DNA from: Clostridia bacterium
GTDB lineage: Bacteria > Bacillota_A > Clostridia > Oscillospirales > Acutalibacteraceae
Length of the DNA: 64,000 nucleotides
Assembly: GCA_017435305.1 (NCBI GenBank)
Contig: JAFSFH010000013.1
Location: 12,438 to 76,437 of the forward strand
Reading direction: 5' to 3'
Notes under the pieces: generated by a model
What the model was told of the DNA's origin: nothing
The model's database searches: none
Seen by the model: the letters and a program-made list of their open reading frames with translations, nothing else
Translations under genes and position numbers: made by a program
Part shown: positions 48,211-57,264 of the stretch, one piece after another
How the letters are laid out: the number at the start of each line of letters is the position of its first letter
Numbering within the stretch: the first letter of the stretch is position 1

Positions 48211-51200
48211 TTAGGCCAGAACGGTCCAATCGTCCAGAGCGGCGTTGACAGCGTCGGCGATGGCAGAGAACTGATCCTCGGTCATATCCGCAGAGCGCTC
48301 GGTGATGGTGTGGGCGTCCACACCGGAGAAGTAGCAGGCCCAGGTCAGAGAGCCCAGGAAATCACCGTACATCTCGTTCAGGTGATAACCGTCGGAACCA
48401 CCCTGAGAGGCATCGGGCATATTGAAGATATCGCCCAGGCGCTCACGGGCGTTCTGCACAGCAGAGCCCACGGGGATGATGCCGGTGATGTCTTCGTTGG
48501 GCACGATGTACTGCTGGGTGGCGGCGATGATGTTGTTGTACATGGTCATCTGATCCCAGTTGTGATAGGTGTAGGACCACAGGTCGCAACCCTCACTGTA
48601 AGCCCAGATCTCATGCCACTTCACGTCCACGTTGACGTTCAGAGCGTTCTCCTGGATCCAGTCGATGATGCCGGGGATGTAGGAGTACTCGCTGTTCTGA
48701 CCGCCCACGTAGTCGGGAGAGGCCTGCAGGGTTACGTAGTCCCAATCCTCGTCACGCAGCACGTCGATGGCATAGGGGCTGGACTTGGTTACCCAAGAGC
48801 CGGTCTCGTTCTTGCCATAGCGCTCGTGGCCGTTGGTGTTGGTGGAGATGTACTCCCAGTGACGGCTCAGAGAGCAGCCGGGGTAGTACAGATAGCCGAT
48901 GGTGATGTCCTCATAGCCGGCCTGCTCCAGCATCTGATACAGGTAGGTACCCATAACGTCAACGGAGAAGGAGTGACCGATGGACAGAACCTTGATGGAC
49001 TTAGTGGTGTCGTAGCTGGCGCACTTGGTCACCTTATAGGGGTTGGCAATGGCGCCGTTGACAGCGGTGTTGATGTCCTCACGGCAGCCGGCCACAGCGC
49101 TGGGCTGATAGGCCAGATCGGACACGTCGTCGCCGGACAGGTAGGCATACCAGGTCAGGGCGGCGATGTAGTCGCCGTAGTTGGCGCTCAGGTGATAACC
49201 GTCACCCTCGCACAGCTGGGCGGCCTCGATGTTGGAGGAGGTACGCATATTCTGGATAGAGGTACCGGCAGGGATGACACCGTCGATCAGACCGTTGGTC
49301 AGCACCTTGCTGTTGACGTTATCCAGAATGGAGGTGTACATCTTCATCTGGTCGTTGCTGTAGTTGGCATAGCCGCTGTTCTGGTTGACCTCGTCATAAG
49401 CCCAGGTCATGTGCCACAGGATCTTGGCGTTGGGGTTGGTCTTATTGTCATCGATCCAGTTCAGGCAGTTGTCCAGGTTGCCCATGGAGTTGGTCAGACC
49501 GGACTTGGGAGAAGCCTGCTGGATGGTGATGTAATCCCACTCCTCCTCAGCAATCGCGGTGGAGAGCTTGTAGAGGTTCTTGGTGGTCCAGGCACCGTTT
49601 GCGGAGGTGCTGGTCTTGTAGAAGTCGTAGGCGGAGTTGTTGTTGCGCATGTTGCTCCAGTGAGTATCCAGGTCGCAACCGCCGATGTACATATTACCCA
49701 GCACGATCTCCTCATAGCCGGCAGACTCCAGCACCTGATACAGGTGGTTGTTCATAGCGTCCATAGAGAAGCTGTTGCCGATGGCCAGGATCTTGATGGA
49801 GGCCTTGGGGTTGGCAGCGTGGTTGTAGTTCTCGGACTTGGTGCTGCCGTAAACAACTACTTCGTTGCCGTCCTCGTCCTCATAGACGTAGTAGGGACGG
49901 GCAAAGATGTTGGTGTTCAGACCCTGCTCGGGGATGTTCAGGATACGCACAGCAAAGGCGAAGGCATCCGCCTCAACCTCGCACAGATACTTGGCGGGGA
50001 CGTCGATGGTCTTCTTGCCATCCACAGAGGCCAGGGTCATATCGCCCTTGCCGACGGTCATGTTGTTGGTCATAACCGCGCCGGCCTTGACCAGGGTATA
50101 CAGATCGTCGCGATCCTTATACAGCTTGATATCGGCAGACTTGGACACGTACTCGTTGGTGTCCAGGATTTCAGCGCCGATACCGGCAATCTGGAAGCGG
50201 AAAGCCAGACCCTTGCTGGACTCAGAAGCATCCTTGATGCTGGTCTGACCGCCGGTGATGATGTTGTTGGGGACGGGATCCTCGCCGCCCACCTTCTCGA
50301 TGGAGATGTTGTCGAACCACAGCTCGTCGGTGGTACCGATACCGGAACCGACCAGCTTGAAGGTGGCGGAGGTGTTTTCACCGGAGTTGAAGGTGCCCTC
50401 GACCAGCTGCCAGTCGGTGCTGACGGAGGTGGCATAGTACCGGTAGTACAGGTTCTTGGCCTTGCCGTCGCCGCCGTTTGCCTCGCTGTTGGCCTCGGTG
50501 GCGATGTCGTCGCTGATCTGGATGTTCAGACCGTTGGACACAGCCTTGACAGCATAACGGATGATGTAATCGCGGTTGGGCTGCAGAGAGAAGGTCTGGG
50601 TCAGCAGACCGCCCCAGCCGCCGTTGCCCTTGGCGATCAGACCGTAGTCGCCCTCATACTTGGCAGAGGGATCCACCACGACGGTAGCCTGATGGGTGCC
50701 CCAGCCGGTGGCGTTACCGGTCTCGAAGTCACCGTTGATGATGTAGCCGTCGTTGGAGGGATCTTTCAGCTCCTTGATCTGCACGTCGTCGATGTAGAAA
50801 TCGGGAACGGTGTCACTAGTCAGACCGGAGAAGTTCAGACGGATCAAAGACTCGTCGGTTGCCAGGAACTCGTGCTTGACCTGGGTCCACTGGCCGGCGT
50901 TGGTCTTCCAGGTGCCGCCGTAAGTGGTGCCGGAGGTCTGACCCTTGATGGAATAGTTGAAGCCGACGTTGATGTAGTACCAGAAGGACAGCTCGTAGGT
51001 CTTGCCGTTGGTTACGGGGATGTCCTGATAGGCGATGCCGTTCCAGCCGTTGCCCTTGGCGTGCAGACCGTAGCTGCCGGTGTGGGCAGCGGCGGCGGTA
51101 ACGGTGGTGCCGTTGTAGACGGTCCAGCCGGTGGTGTCACCGGTCTCAAAGTCGCCGTTCTCGATGGGGGGCTTCTTATAGCACACCACGTCATCGATCA

Positions 51201-52173
51201 GGATGGAGCTGGCGTTGCCCGCCACCTCGGTGGAGAACTTCAGCTGGATCGCATCGCCGGAGGGCTTAATGGTCCAGGTGTGCTCCACCCAGCCGGTGGC
51301 AGCGCTCATCCAGTTCCGACCGGAGACAGAGGTGTATTCGCCGACAATGTACAGATTGAACACGTCGGAACCGCTCAGGTGCTTAGACCACCACTTAATG
51401 ACGTAGGACTCGCCGGGAACCACGGTGATGGCCTTGGACAGAGCCGCAGAGCCCCACTGGCCGGGAGCGGTCAGCTTCAGGGCGTTGGAGCCGCCGTGAA
51501 CGTCGTCGGTGACGATCTCTTTGGTGCCGCTGTTGCTGGTCCAGTTGGTCAGGCCAGCCTCAAAGTCACCGTTGAGAACCAGGTTGTCAACAGAGGGAGC
51601 GGCAGGGGTCTCGGGCTCGTCGGGCTCGTCGGGCTCGACAACTTCTTTCTTGGTGATAGTCATGTTGTCGACATAGTAGGTACCGCCGCCCTGGGGCTGC
51701 CAACCGGGGTACAACTTGGTTTTGCTGCCGCTGTTGAACTCCAGGGTGATGGTCTGCCACTCAGTGGTAGAGATGGCCTTGATCTCTTTGGCCACATTGC
51801 CGCCGAACCAATAATCGGTACCCAGCATCACAGCAATGGAGGTGCTGCCGGAGACGGACAAGGCCTCGAAACTTAAGATGTAGTCCGTGTTTGCCTGCAC
51901 GGTGACGCCGCTCTTGTAAGCGGTGAAGTTCCAACTACTGGAATAGTGCTTCATCGCGCTGTTGTCGGCGTTCGGATTGGCAACCGGCAGATCGGCGGCA
52001 CTCACAATTTCGATGGTACCGGGCGAGTTTACGGTCCAACCGTCTATACCGCTCTCAAAGTCGTAAGTGAAGATGGGGGTCTCTTCTGCAGCAACGCTGA
52101 TAGCGCCCATGGGCAGCAGAGTGCACAGCATCAGCACAGCAGACAGTACGGCAATGATTTTGCGCATGTTCAT
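48211..52173 (-). CDS. Secreted protein: four binding modules, GLAF/ARPYY module and two tandem DUF4886 (SGNH-like) domains
   Basis: A 1320-residue exported protein. The start at 52173 (MNMRKIIAVLSAV) has TTAGGAGG nine bases upstream; the reading frame stays open further upstream only through non-coding sequence. Jelly-roll modules start near residues 34, 194, 336 and 475. The shared module has GLAFRF near 653 and ARPYY near 759. Two DUF4886 domains follow: the first from about 795 (AIGNSFSMD, GGCDLDTHW, DGYHL), the second from about 1060 (SIGHSFSVD, PGCSLSRHW, SDGYHL). There is no phosphoesterase domain, unlike the two preceding paralogues. The second domain resembles that of the 53108 protein more than the first one, so it probably arose by recombination between family members. 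Confidence 0.75.
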   Translation of the reverse strand: MNMRKIIAVLSAVLMLCTLLPMGAISVAAEETPIFTYDFESGIDGWTVNSPGTIEIVSAADLPVANPNADNSAMKHYSSSWNFTAYKSGVTVQANTDYILSFEALSVSGSTSIAVMLGTDYWFGGNVAKEIKAISTTEWQTITLEFNSGSKTKLYPGWQPQGGGTYYVDNMTITKKEVVEPDEPDEPETPAAPSVDNLVLNGDFEAGLTNWTSNSGTKEIVTDDVHGGSNALKLTAPGQWGSAALSKAITVVPGESYVIKWWSKHLSGSDVFNLYIVGEYTSVSGRNWMSAATGWVEHTWTIKPSGDAIQLKFSTEVAGNASSILIDDVVCYKKPPIENGDFETGDTTGWTVYNGTTVTAAAAHTGSYGLHAKGNGWNGIAYQDIPVTNGKTYELSFWYYINVGFNYSIKGQTSGTTYGGTWKTNAGQWTQVKHEFLATDESLIRLNFSGLTSDTVPDFYIDDVQIKELKDPSNDGYIINGDFETGNATGWGTHQATVVVDPSAKYEGDYGLIAKGNGGWGGLLTQTFSLQPNRDYIIRYAVKAVSNGLNIQISDDIATEANSEANGGDGKAKNLYYRYYATSVSTDWQLVEGTFNSGENTSATFKLVGSGIGTTDELWFDNISIEKVGGEDPVPNNIITGGQTSIKDASESSKGLAFRFQIAGIGAEILDTNEYVSKSADIKLYKDRDDLYTLVKAGAVMTNNMTVGKGDMTLASVDGKKTIDVPAKYLCEVEADAFAFAVRILNIPEQGLNTNIFARPYYVYEDEDGNEVVVYGSTKSENYNHAANPKASIKILAIGNSFSMDAMNNHLYQVLESAGYEEIVLGNMYIGGCDLDTHWSNMRNNNSAYDFYKTSTSANGAWTTKNLYKLSTAIAEEEWDYITIQQASPKSGLTNSMGNLDNCLNWIDDNKTNPNAKILWHMTWAYDEVNQNSGYANYSNDQMKMYTSILDNVNSKVLTNGLIDGVIPAGTSIQNMRTSSNIEAAQLCEGDGYHLSANYGDYIAALTWYAYLSGDDVSDLAYQPSAVAGCREDINTAVNGAIANPYKVTKCASYDTTKSIKVLSIGHSFSVDVMGTYLYQMLEQAGYEDITIGYLYYPGCSLSRHWEYISTNTNGHERYGKNETGSWVTKSSPYAIDVLRDEDWDYVTLQASPDYVGGQNSEYSYIPGIIDWIQENALNVNVDVKWHEIWAYSEGCDLWSYTYHNWDQMTMYNNIIAATQQYIVPNEDITGIIPVGSAVQNARERLGDIFNMPDASQGGSDGYHLNEMYGDFLGSLTWACYFSGVDAHTITERSADMTEDQFSAIADAVNAALDDWTVLA

Positions 52174-52273
52174 ACTTGATTTCCTCCTAAAAATATTTTT
52201 GGAAACGTTAATAGTGGAAGAGTGGGGCGGCTTCCGTAGAGCCGCCCGTTCCGATGAGAGCGTTCTCTCATCT

Positions 52274-52549
52274 AAGGTGACACAAGCAATCAGAACCTGC
52301 CTCAAAGCGGTATGTTTCGGTGCTTTTCACCCAATTTGTTTTCGTAAGGCGCCAGCCTTACTTCATCCAAATTGAGCAAAAATCTCTCGAAACTTCCTCG
52401 CTTTGAGGTCGAAGATTTTTAAGGGAGCGAATTTTTGTTCAAACAAGGCATAAAACGCAGGAAATACTGTATGTATTTCCGAGTATTTTAACGATGTGTG
52501 AGCAAAAATCCGTCTCTTAAAAACAGATTCGGATTGCTTGTGCCACCTT
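52274..52549. mobile_element. MITE-like element with 26-bp terminal inverted repeats
   Basis: The ends, 52274-52299 and 52524-52549, are inverted repeats agreeing at 23 of 26 positions (AAGGTGACACAAGCAATC against AAGGTGGCACAAGCAATC after complementing). The 276-base element has no credible ORF. Its interior has further imperfect inverted segments around GAGCAAAAATC. No clear target-site duplication is seen. It lies in the leader between the promoter at 52640-52668 and the gene that begins at 52173. Confidence 0.55.
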
Positions 52550-52639
52550 CACAGCGGCAAACCGAAGCGCGGAGATAACGACTATCTCTCCAACGCGTGG
52601 ATGCAGCGCCCGAGAGAACATTCTCCTACTATCCTTTTT

Positions 52640-52668
52640 ATTATAAAATATTACATTAGAAAAATCAA
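52640..52668 (-). promoter_or_regulatory. SigmaA promoter upstream of the 48211-52173 gene
   Basis: On the - strand TTGATT (52668-52663), a 17-base spacer and TATAAT (52645-52640). It is about 470 bases before the start codon, with the MITE-like element between, so the leader RNA would be unusually long and structured. No nearer promoter was found. Confidence 0.5.
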
Positions 52669-52849
52669 GAAAAATCACCCATTTACCATTGGGCAGAATG
52701 GACAACTTTCTGATAAAGGATTTGGTTAAATGGGACAAAATATGGTTGTGCAAATTCTCACGCCCCTACTCACCGACGATGTAAAGTTAACCGCCTTTTC
52801 AGACTGTAGGAAAGGCGGAAATGCCCCACTTTCCGTTTCTGTTTCCCTC

Positions 52850-53030
52850 CCATATTGATCGGTATCGTAAAGTCGATTTACACGTCGCCTGCTTGCCTCT
52901 CCCTTTGGGTAGCGAAGCGACATCCCGCGGTAGTGAATGACAGTCCGGTGGACTGTCAGAGCCGCGGGTGGACCGAGCCGCAGCGAGACGGTGGCATTTG
53001 CGGAGCAAATGACGGAGAGGGTTTTACCTT
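52850..53030. repeat. Non-coding dispersed repeat region
   Basis: This stretch contains GATCGGTATCGTA, a GCCTCTCCCTTTGGG segment, the palindromic GACAGTCCGGTGGACTGTC and a GGAGCAAATGACGGAGAGGG tail. The same sort of pieces (GTCGGTATCG and short GC hairpins) occur at 57080 and 62646. No gene with a ribosome site is visible between 52669 and 53048. Confidence 0.4.
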
Positions 53031-53048
53031 TTTCCGACCGACCCCCTC

Positions 53049-53088
53049 AAAAAAATCCCGCCCGTGACGGATACCGTCACGGGCGGGG
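53049..53088 (-). terminator. Rho-independent terminator
   Basis: CCCGCCCGTGACGG paired with CCGTCACGGGCGGG around ATA, followed on the - strand by TTTTTTTG, after the 53108-56293 gene. Confidence 0.9.
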
Positions 53089-53107
53089 GATAGGGTTTAT
53101 CTAACGA

Positions 53108-56100
53108 TTAGGAATGAGTGGAAGCGGTGATAGCATAGGGGGTAGTCATCGCGTTGTTGACCGCCTCGGCAATCGCCTCAAACTCCTCCGCACTCAGGTC
53201 GCCGGTGTAGCCGTTCATCACGGTGGCATCGTCGCCGGAATAGTGGCAATACCAGGTCAGAGCGGCGGTGTAATCACCGTACTTGCTATTCAGGTGATAA
53301 CCGTCGCTGCCACCGGTAGAAGCATCGGGCTCATTGAAGTTATCGCCGATGAAGGAGGTACGACCATTCTGGATGGAGGTGGCGCAGGGGATAATGTTGT
53401 TGATCGCCTCGTGGGGAACAACCTTCTCCCTGGTGATGTTGATGATGTTGTTGTACATCGTCAACTGGTTGTAATTGTGATAAGTGTAGCTCCACAGGTT
53501 ACAACCCTCACTGAAAGCCCAGATCATATGATAGTCGGTCTTGACCGCACTGTTCAGAGCGTTCGCCTTGATCCAGTCGGTGATGGGGGTGATGCACTCG
53601 TACTCGGTCATATTCACGTCTACCTTGCCGCCGTTATTTTCCAGCGTGACCTGACTCAAGGTTTGACCGCCGATGTAGTCGGGGGAGGACTGGATGTTGA
53701 CGTAATCCCACTCTTCATCCTTCAGAGCAGACAGAGCAGTGACGTTATACTGCTTTACCCAATTGCCGTTGGAATTCTTGCCGTACTCATAGTCGGCACG
53801 GTTGTTCTGGATATTGTACAGGTGCTTGGGCATGGGGCAACCGCCGATATACAGGTAGCCAATAATGACCTCGTCATAGCCGCCCTCTTTGAACATATTC
53901 CACAGATAGGTCTCCATAACGTCCTTGGAGAAGGAGTGACCGATGGACAGGATCTTGATGGAGGACTTGGGATTGGAAACCTTGGCGTAGCTATCGGACT
54001 TGATGTCGCCGTAGACGATGGTCTCCTGACCGTTCTCCAGATATACGTAGTAGGGACGGGCATAGATAGTGGTGCCGGTGTGGTGCTCAGGGATGTCCAG
54101 AATACGCACGGCAAAGGAAACGTCCTCAGCCGATAAACCGGCCAAATACACGGCAGGAATGTTAATAATCTTGCCGCCGTTGACAGCATCCAGAGTGAAG
54201 TTGGCAGCACTCTGGCCAACGGAATCCTGGTTGGTCATTACAGCGCCCATACGCACCAAGGTATACTCGTTCTCGTCCAGCACGATCTTACCGCTGCTCT
54301 CCACGTACTCATTCTCAAAGGTCTTCTGGCAGCTGGTAGCTTCTACGCTGAACTTAAAGGCCAGACCGTAACCGGTGCCGGCGGTGGCTTCCTCAGCATC
54401 ACGGATGCTGGAGCCGCCAAACCGAATCAGCTCCTCGGGATAGATCTCGCCGCCCTCACGGCCAACCATTACGTTGTCCATATAGACGGTGACGGTGGCG
54501 CCGGAGTTACCGGAGCCGCAGACGTTGAACACAGCGGTGGTAGCATCGGCAACGAAGGTCAAGGTGATGGCAGTCCAGTCGCCGGCGTTGTTGGTGGCAT
54601 AGTAATTGGAAGCCAGCGTGGTGGAACCGCTGGTGACCTGCAGGTTAACGCCATCCGCCAGGACCTTCATCATCAGGGTTAGGTTGTAGGTCTGGCCAAC
54701 CTTCAGGTTGGAGATGGTCTGGTTCAGCAGGCCGCCCCAGTTGGTGCCGACGCCGGACAGCTTCATACCGAAGTTGCCCTCGTACTTGGCCTCGGCGCTG
54801 ATGGCGGTGGACTGGTGGACAGCCCAGGGGTTGTTCTTACCGGTCTCAAAATCGCCGTTGTAGATGTAACCGTCAAAGGAAGGATCCTTCTCCTCCACGA
54901 CCAGCACATCGTCCAGATAGGCCTCGTCGACAAGGCCGGTATTACCACCGCAGAAGTTGATGCACAGCACGTTGGTGGTGGGGGTAACGGTGAAGCTACC
55001 CTGAGTCCAGACGTTGCTGTTATAACCCTTGGAGGTCAGGTTGGTGCCGGTGGTGCTGCCGTCTTTGATCTGGAAGTTGACGTAACCCACGGTAACATTG
55101 ATCCAGAAAGAGACGGTGTAGGTCTTGCCGGCCACCACGTTGACGGTGTTCTGATAGACCATACCGCCATAGTTTTTGGCGGGGTTGGTGATGTGAGCAC
55201 CGTAATTACCAGAATGTGCCGCCTCAGCCTTGGCGGTAGCGGCCTGGGCGCAGTTCCAGCCCTGCATGGTGCCGATCTCGAAGTCGCCGTTGGTGATATA
55301 GCCGTCGAAAGAGGCCTCGGGGTTCTTGGTCAGAACCACGTTATCAATCAGCACTGTACCGCTGGTGTTGGCGGCTTCGTTGGAGAATTTCACCAACAGA
55401 CTGGTGGTGGTGGCATTGATCGTCAGTTCAACCTGGTACTGTACCCAGTTACCGGAGGTCTCGTTCATCCAGTTCTGACCACTGGTGCGAGTAGCGCCGT
55501 CATAATACAGGTTAAATATGCCGGTGCCGGACACACGCTTGGCATACCAGGTGAGGGTGTAGGCCTTGCCGGGCTCTACGGTCACGTACTGGTAGGCGAT
55601 GCCGGAATAGGCAGTAGTGGGATCCTTCATCTGCAGAGCAGAAGCGCCCTCCTGGCCGCCGCTGACGACGGAACCGGCAGAGCTCATGGACCAGCCGTTG
55701 GTGCCGTCCTCGAAGCTGCCGTTGACGATCAGATTCTCGCCGGTGGGAACTTCGGGTTCAGGTTCAGGCTCGGTCTCCTTGGCGGTGACAGCCACGTCAT
55801 CAATCCAAACGTAGCTACCGGTGCCCTTGGCCCAAGAGGACTGGAAGTAGATCATTAGGCTGGTGTAGCTACCGGTATTGAACTCATAACTGCAATCGGT
55901 CCAAGTAGAAGAAGAACCGACTGTATAACGGGGGATCTGCGCACTGATGTCGGCCCAGTTGCTCTGGAAGTTCACCATCAGACCGGCGTTGGCAGTTTTG
56001 CCCTTGAAGGTCAGTACGTAGTCAGTGTTGGCAGATACGGTGACCGTGACATAGGTCCAAGCATAGTCAACGGTGGTGCAATCCAGCTTCAGCGACTGGC

Positions 56101-56293
56101 TTCCGGAACCGGGGTCGGAAGTGTCGACAGAAACGGTGGAAGAAGTGCTCCAGCCGCTGGTGCCGCTCTCGAAGGTGCCGTTGCTGACCAGATTGGTAGC
56201 CGCAGACACGCTCAGCATACCCAGGGGCAGCAGACCGCACAGCATCACCAGGGTCATCAGGACCGCGAGAGCCTTTTTGATATTGGTTCGCAT
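53108..56293 (-). CDS. Secreted protein: four binding modules, GLAF/ARPYY module and one DUF4886 (SGNH-like) domain
   Basis: A 1061-residue exported protein (signal peptide 1-31; AAGGAGG before the ATG). Jelly-roll modules start near residues 32, 187, 328 and 474. The shared module has GLAFKF near 643 and ARPYY near 743. The DUF4886 domain covers about 780-1055: SIGHSFSKD with the candidate Ser near 786, GGCPMPKHL, an inserted stretch near 900, and SDGYHL. It has no phosphoesterase domain. The gene lies 64 bases downstream of the 38-residue peptide gene at 56358-56474 and is probably transcribed with it from the promoter at 56537-56565. Likely an extracellular esterase on a glycan, by family analogy only. 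Confidence 0.75.
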   Translation of the reverse strand: MRTNIKKALAVLMTLVMLCGLLPLGMLSVSAATNLVSNGTFESGTSGWSTSSTVSVDTSDPGSGSQSLKLDCTTVDYAWTYVTVTVSANTDYVLTFKGKTANAGLMVNFQSNWADISAQIPRYTVGSSSTWTDCSYEFNTGSYTSLMIYFQSSWAKGTGSYVWIDDVAVTAKETEPEPEPEVPTGENLIVNGSFEDGTNGWSMSSAGSVVSGGQEGASALQMKDPTTAYSGIAYQYVTVEPGKAYTLTWYAKRVSGTGIFNLYYDGATRTSGQNWMNETSGNWVQYQVELTINATTTSLLVKFSNEAANTSGTVLIDNVVLTKNPEASFDGYITNGDFEIGTMQGWNCAQAATAKAEAAHSGNYGAHITNPAKNYGGMVYQNTVNVVAGKTYTVSFWINVTVGYVNFQIKDGSTTGTNLTSKGYNSNVWTQGSFTVTPTTNVLCINFCGGNTGLVDEAYLDDVLVVEEKDPSFDGYIYNGDFETGKNNPWAVHQSTAISAEAKYEGNFGMKLSGVGTNWGGLLNQTISNLKVGQTYNLTLMMKVLADGVNLQVTSGSTTLASNYYATNNAGDWTAITLTFVADATTAVFNVCGSGNSGATVTVYMDNVMVGREGGEIYPEELIRFGGSSIRDAEEATAGTGYGLAFKFSVEATSCQKTFENEYVESSGKIVLDENEYTLVRMGAVMTNQDSVGQSAANFTLDAVNGGKIINIPAVYLAGLSAEDVSFAVRILDIPEHHTGTTIYARPYYVYLENGQETIVYGDIKSDSYAKVSNPKSSIKILSIGHSFSKDVMETYLWNMFKEGGYDEVIIGYLYIGGCPMPKHLYNIQNNRADYEYGKNSNGNWVKQYNVTALSALKDEEWDYVNIQSSPDYIGGQTLSQVTLENNGGKVDVNMTEYECITPITDWIKANALNSAVKTDYHMIWAFSEGCNLWSYTYHNYNQLTMYNNIINITREKVVPHEAINNIIPCATSIQNGRTSFIGDNFNEPDASTGGSDGYHLNSKYGDYTAALTWYCHYSGDDATVMNGYTGDLSAEEFEAIAEAVNNAMTTPYAITASTHS

Positions 56294-56357
56294 AGGTTTT
56301 TCCTCCTTAAAAGAAAAATGATATGGTCGCGAGATAGGGGATGCGGGGATAACGGCA

Positions 56358-56474
56358 TCAGGTCCAGCCCAATTCGCCGTCGTTGTAGGGGAAGCTGTTG
56401 GGGTCTTCTGCGATCGCCTCGTCCGGGCGGATAGAAATTTCCTCGAGCAATGGTTTCCGGTACAATTTCTTCAC
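56358..56474 (-). CDS. Small peptide 1 of the NDGEL-W family
   Basis: A 38-codon gene starting at GTG with AAAGGAG about ten bases upstream. The N-terminal half is VKKLYRKPLLEEISIRP; the C-terminal half ends PNSFPYNDGELGWT. No signal peptide, no Cys, acidic overall. The last 21 residues are identical to those of peptide 2 at 56740-56856; the two genes differ there by four synonymous codon changes only, whereas the first halves differ at most positions. This indicates selection on the C-terminal half. It is followed after 64 bases by a giant secreted-protein gene. A MKK-x-Y-x-x-P start with an EAIA segment recalls short putative ribosomally made peptide precursors of Firmicutes, but no maturation enzyme is seen here. 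Function unknown. Confidence 0.75.
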   Translation of the reverse strand: MKKLYRKPLLEEISIRPDEAIAEDPNSFPYNDGELGWT

Positions 56475-56536
56475 CAAACCACAACTCCTTTCACCAATAA
56501 TAATGGGTATCGACAAAACACCCAATTCTAAACATT

Positions 56537-56565
56537 AGTTTACTATACATTATTAAGAAAGTCAA
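56537..56565 (-). promoter_or_regulatory. SigmaA promoter of small peptide 1 and the 53108-56293 gene
   Basis: On the - strand TTGACT (56565-56560), a 17-base spacer and TAAACT (56542-56537), about 62 bases upstream of the GTG start. Confidence 0.65.
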
Positions 56566-56657
56566 GGAAAACCAACCCCCAAATTGGCAATTTTTTGTGT
56601 TTTTTTCATAAAAAGACAACTGTAAAATGAGAAAATATAAGCAAAACCTCAAAAACG

Positions 56658-56669
56658 CGAAACGTTTCG
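56658..56669. promoter_or_regulatory. CGAAACGTTTCG palindrome, candidate LacI/CcpA-type operator
   Basis: A perfect 12-bp palindrome between the terminator of peptide 2 and the promoter of peptide 1, about 95 bases upstream of the latter's -35 box. The core resembles catabolite-responsive (cre) and LacI-family sites. The role is inference. Confidence 0.35.
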
Positions 56670-56691
56670 TTTTTTCAAAATTCGGATACGG

Positions 56692-56726
56692 AAAAACAAA
56701 AAAGCAGTCTGCCGTAGCAGACTGCT
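56692..56726 (-). terminator. Rho-independent terminator of small peptide 2
   Basis: AGCAGTCT paired with AGACTGCT around GCCGTAGC, followed on the - strand by TTTTTTG, 14 bases after the peptide stop codon. Confidence 0.85.
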
Positions 56727-56739
56727 CAGAGTGCAGATA

Positions 56740-56856
56740 TTAGGTCCAGCCCAGTTCGCCGTCGTTGTAGGGGAAGCTGTTGGGATCCTCAGCGATCGCC
56801 TCGTCGGCATAGAGGACCAGAGATTCCACCATAGGCGCATCATAAATCTTCTTCAT
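56740..56856 (-). CDS. Small peptide 2 of the NDGEL-W family, monocistronic
   Basis: A 38-codon gene. The ATG at 56856 is preferred over the in-frame ATG two codons upstream because AAAGGAG then lies 8 bases away. The peptide begins MKKIYDAPMVESLVLYA, continues DEAIAED and ends PNSFPYNDGELGWT. It has no signal peptide and no Cys. It stands alone between an exact TTGACA-17-TATAAT promoter and a terminator, which argues strongly that the peptide is made in quantity. Its C-terminal 21 residues match peptide 1 exactly. Candidate roles are a precursor of a processed peptide, a signal or a partner that mimics or tags the secreted proteins; none is shown. Confidence 0.8.
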   Translation of the reverse strand: MKKIYDAPMVESLVLYADEAIAEDPNSFPYNDGELGWT

Positions 56857-56907
56857 CACCATATCTCCTTTCGCTCATGCGAATAATACATCATATATAC
56901 ATTTATT

Positions 56908-56936
56908 ATTATAGCGATCACCCTATCCGTTGTCAA
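56908..56936 (-). promoter_or_regulatory. Exact-consensus sigmaA promoter of small peptide 2
   Basis: On the - strand TTGACA (56936-56931), a 17-base spacer and TATAAT (56913-56908), about 50 bases upstream of the peptide start. The 408-base gap 56857-57264 otherwise holds the duplicated flank listed separately. Confidence 0.85.
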
Positions 56937-57018
56937 GTGGTTTCCTGTCATTTTCCGCATTATTTCGCAAAATCCGATCCGCTGCCGTCTCCTCGCAGGC
57001 TCTCTCCCGCGCCGTTCC

Positions 57019-57264
57019 GCACTCACCTCGAATTTCCCCGTAGGGGACGACACACGGCCGCCTGCGAGATATAATCCACACTGGTCGGTATCGTAGGGGA
57101 GGGTCTCTGCACCCTCCCATTGTGGCACTTTTCATCGGAGGATCGCTTATCCTTACAGATTTCGTCCTACGTTTGTTAAGCAAAAAGGAAAACCCCCACC
57201 GACGAATCGGTGGGGGTTTGATGCTATTTAATCAGCTCGAAAGCGATTAGATAACGGCAGGGGA
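57019..57264. repeat. 3' flank duplication, copy 1
   Basis: Two blocks, 57019-57065 (GCACTCACCTCGAATTTCC onward) and 57077-57264 (CACTGGTCGGTATCG onward, including the terminator and AATCAGCTCGAAAGCGATTAG), recur nearly unchanged at 62453-62499 and 62642-62830. Each copy lies downstream of one of two paralogous Cys-rich protein genes, so the duplication covered gene and flank together. Confidence 0.75.
57189..57219 (-). terminator. Rho-independent terminator
   Basis: AACCCCCACCG paired with CGGTGGGGGTT around ACGAAT, followed on the - strand by TTCCTTTTT, downstream of the cohesin-protein gene. Confidence 0.85.

Noticed and set aside
48310..51876. An 1188-codon + strand frame
   Set aside because: It is antisense to the double DUF4886 protein and shows no independent coding features.
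52669..53048. Short open frames of 60-80 codons in the gap
   Set aside because: They overlap palindromic dispersed repeats, lack ribosome sites and have no homology that I recognise.
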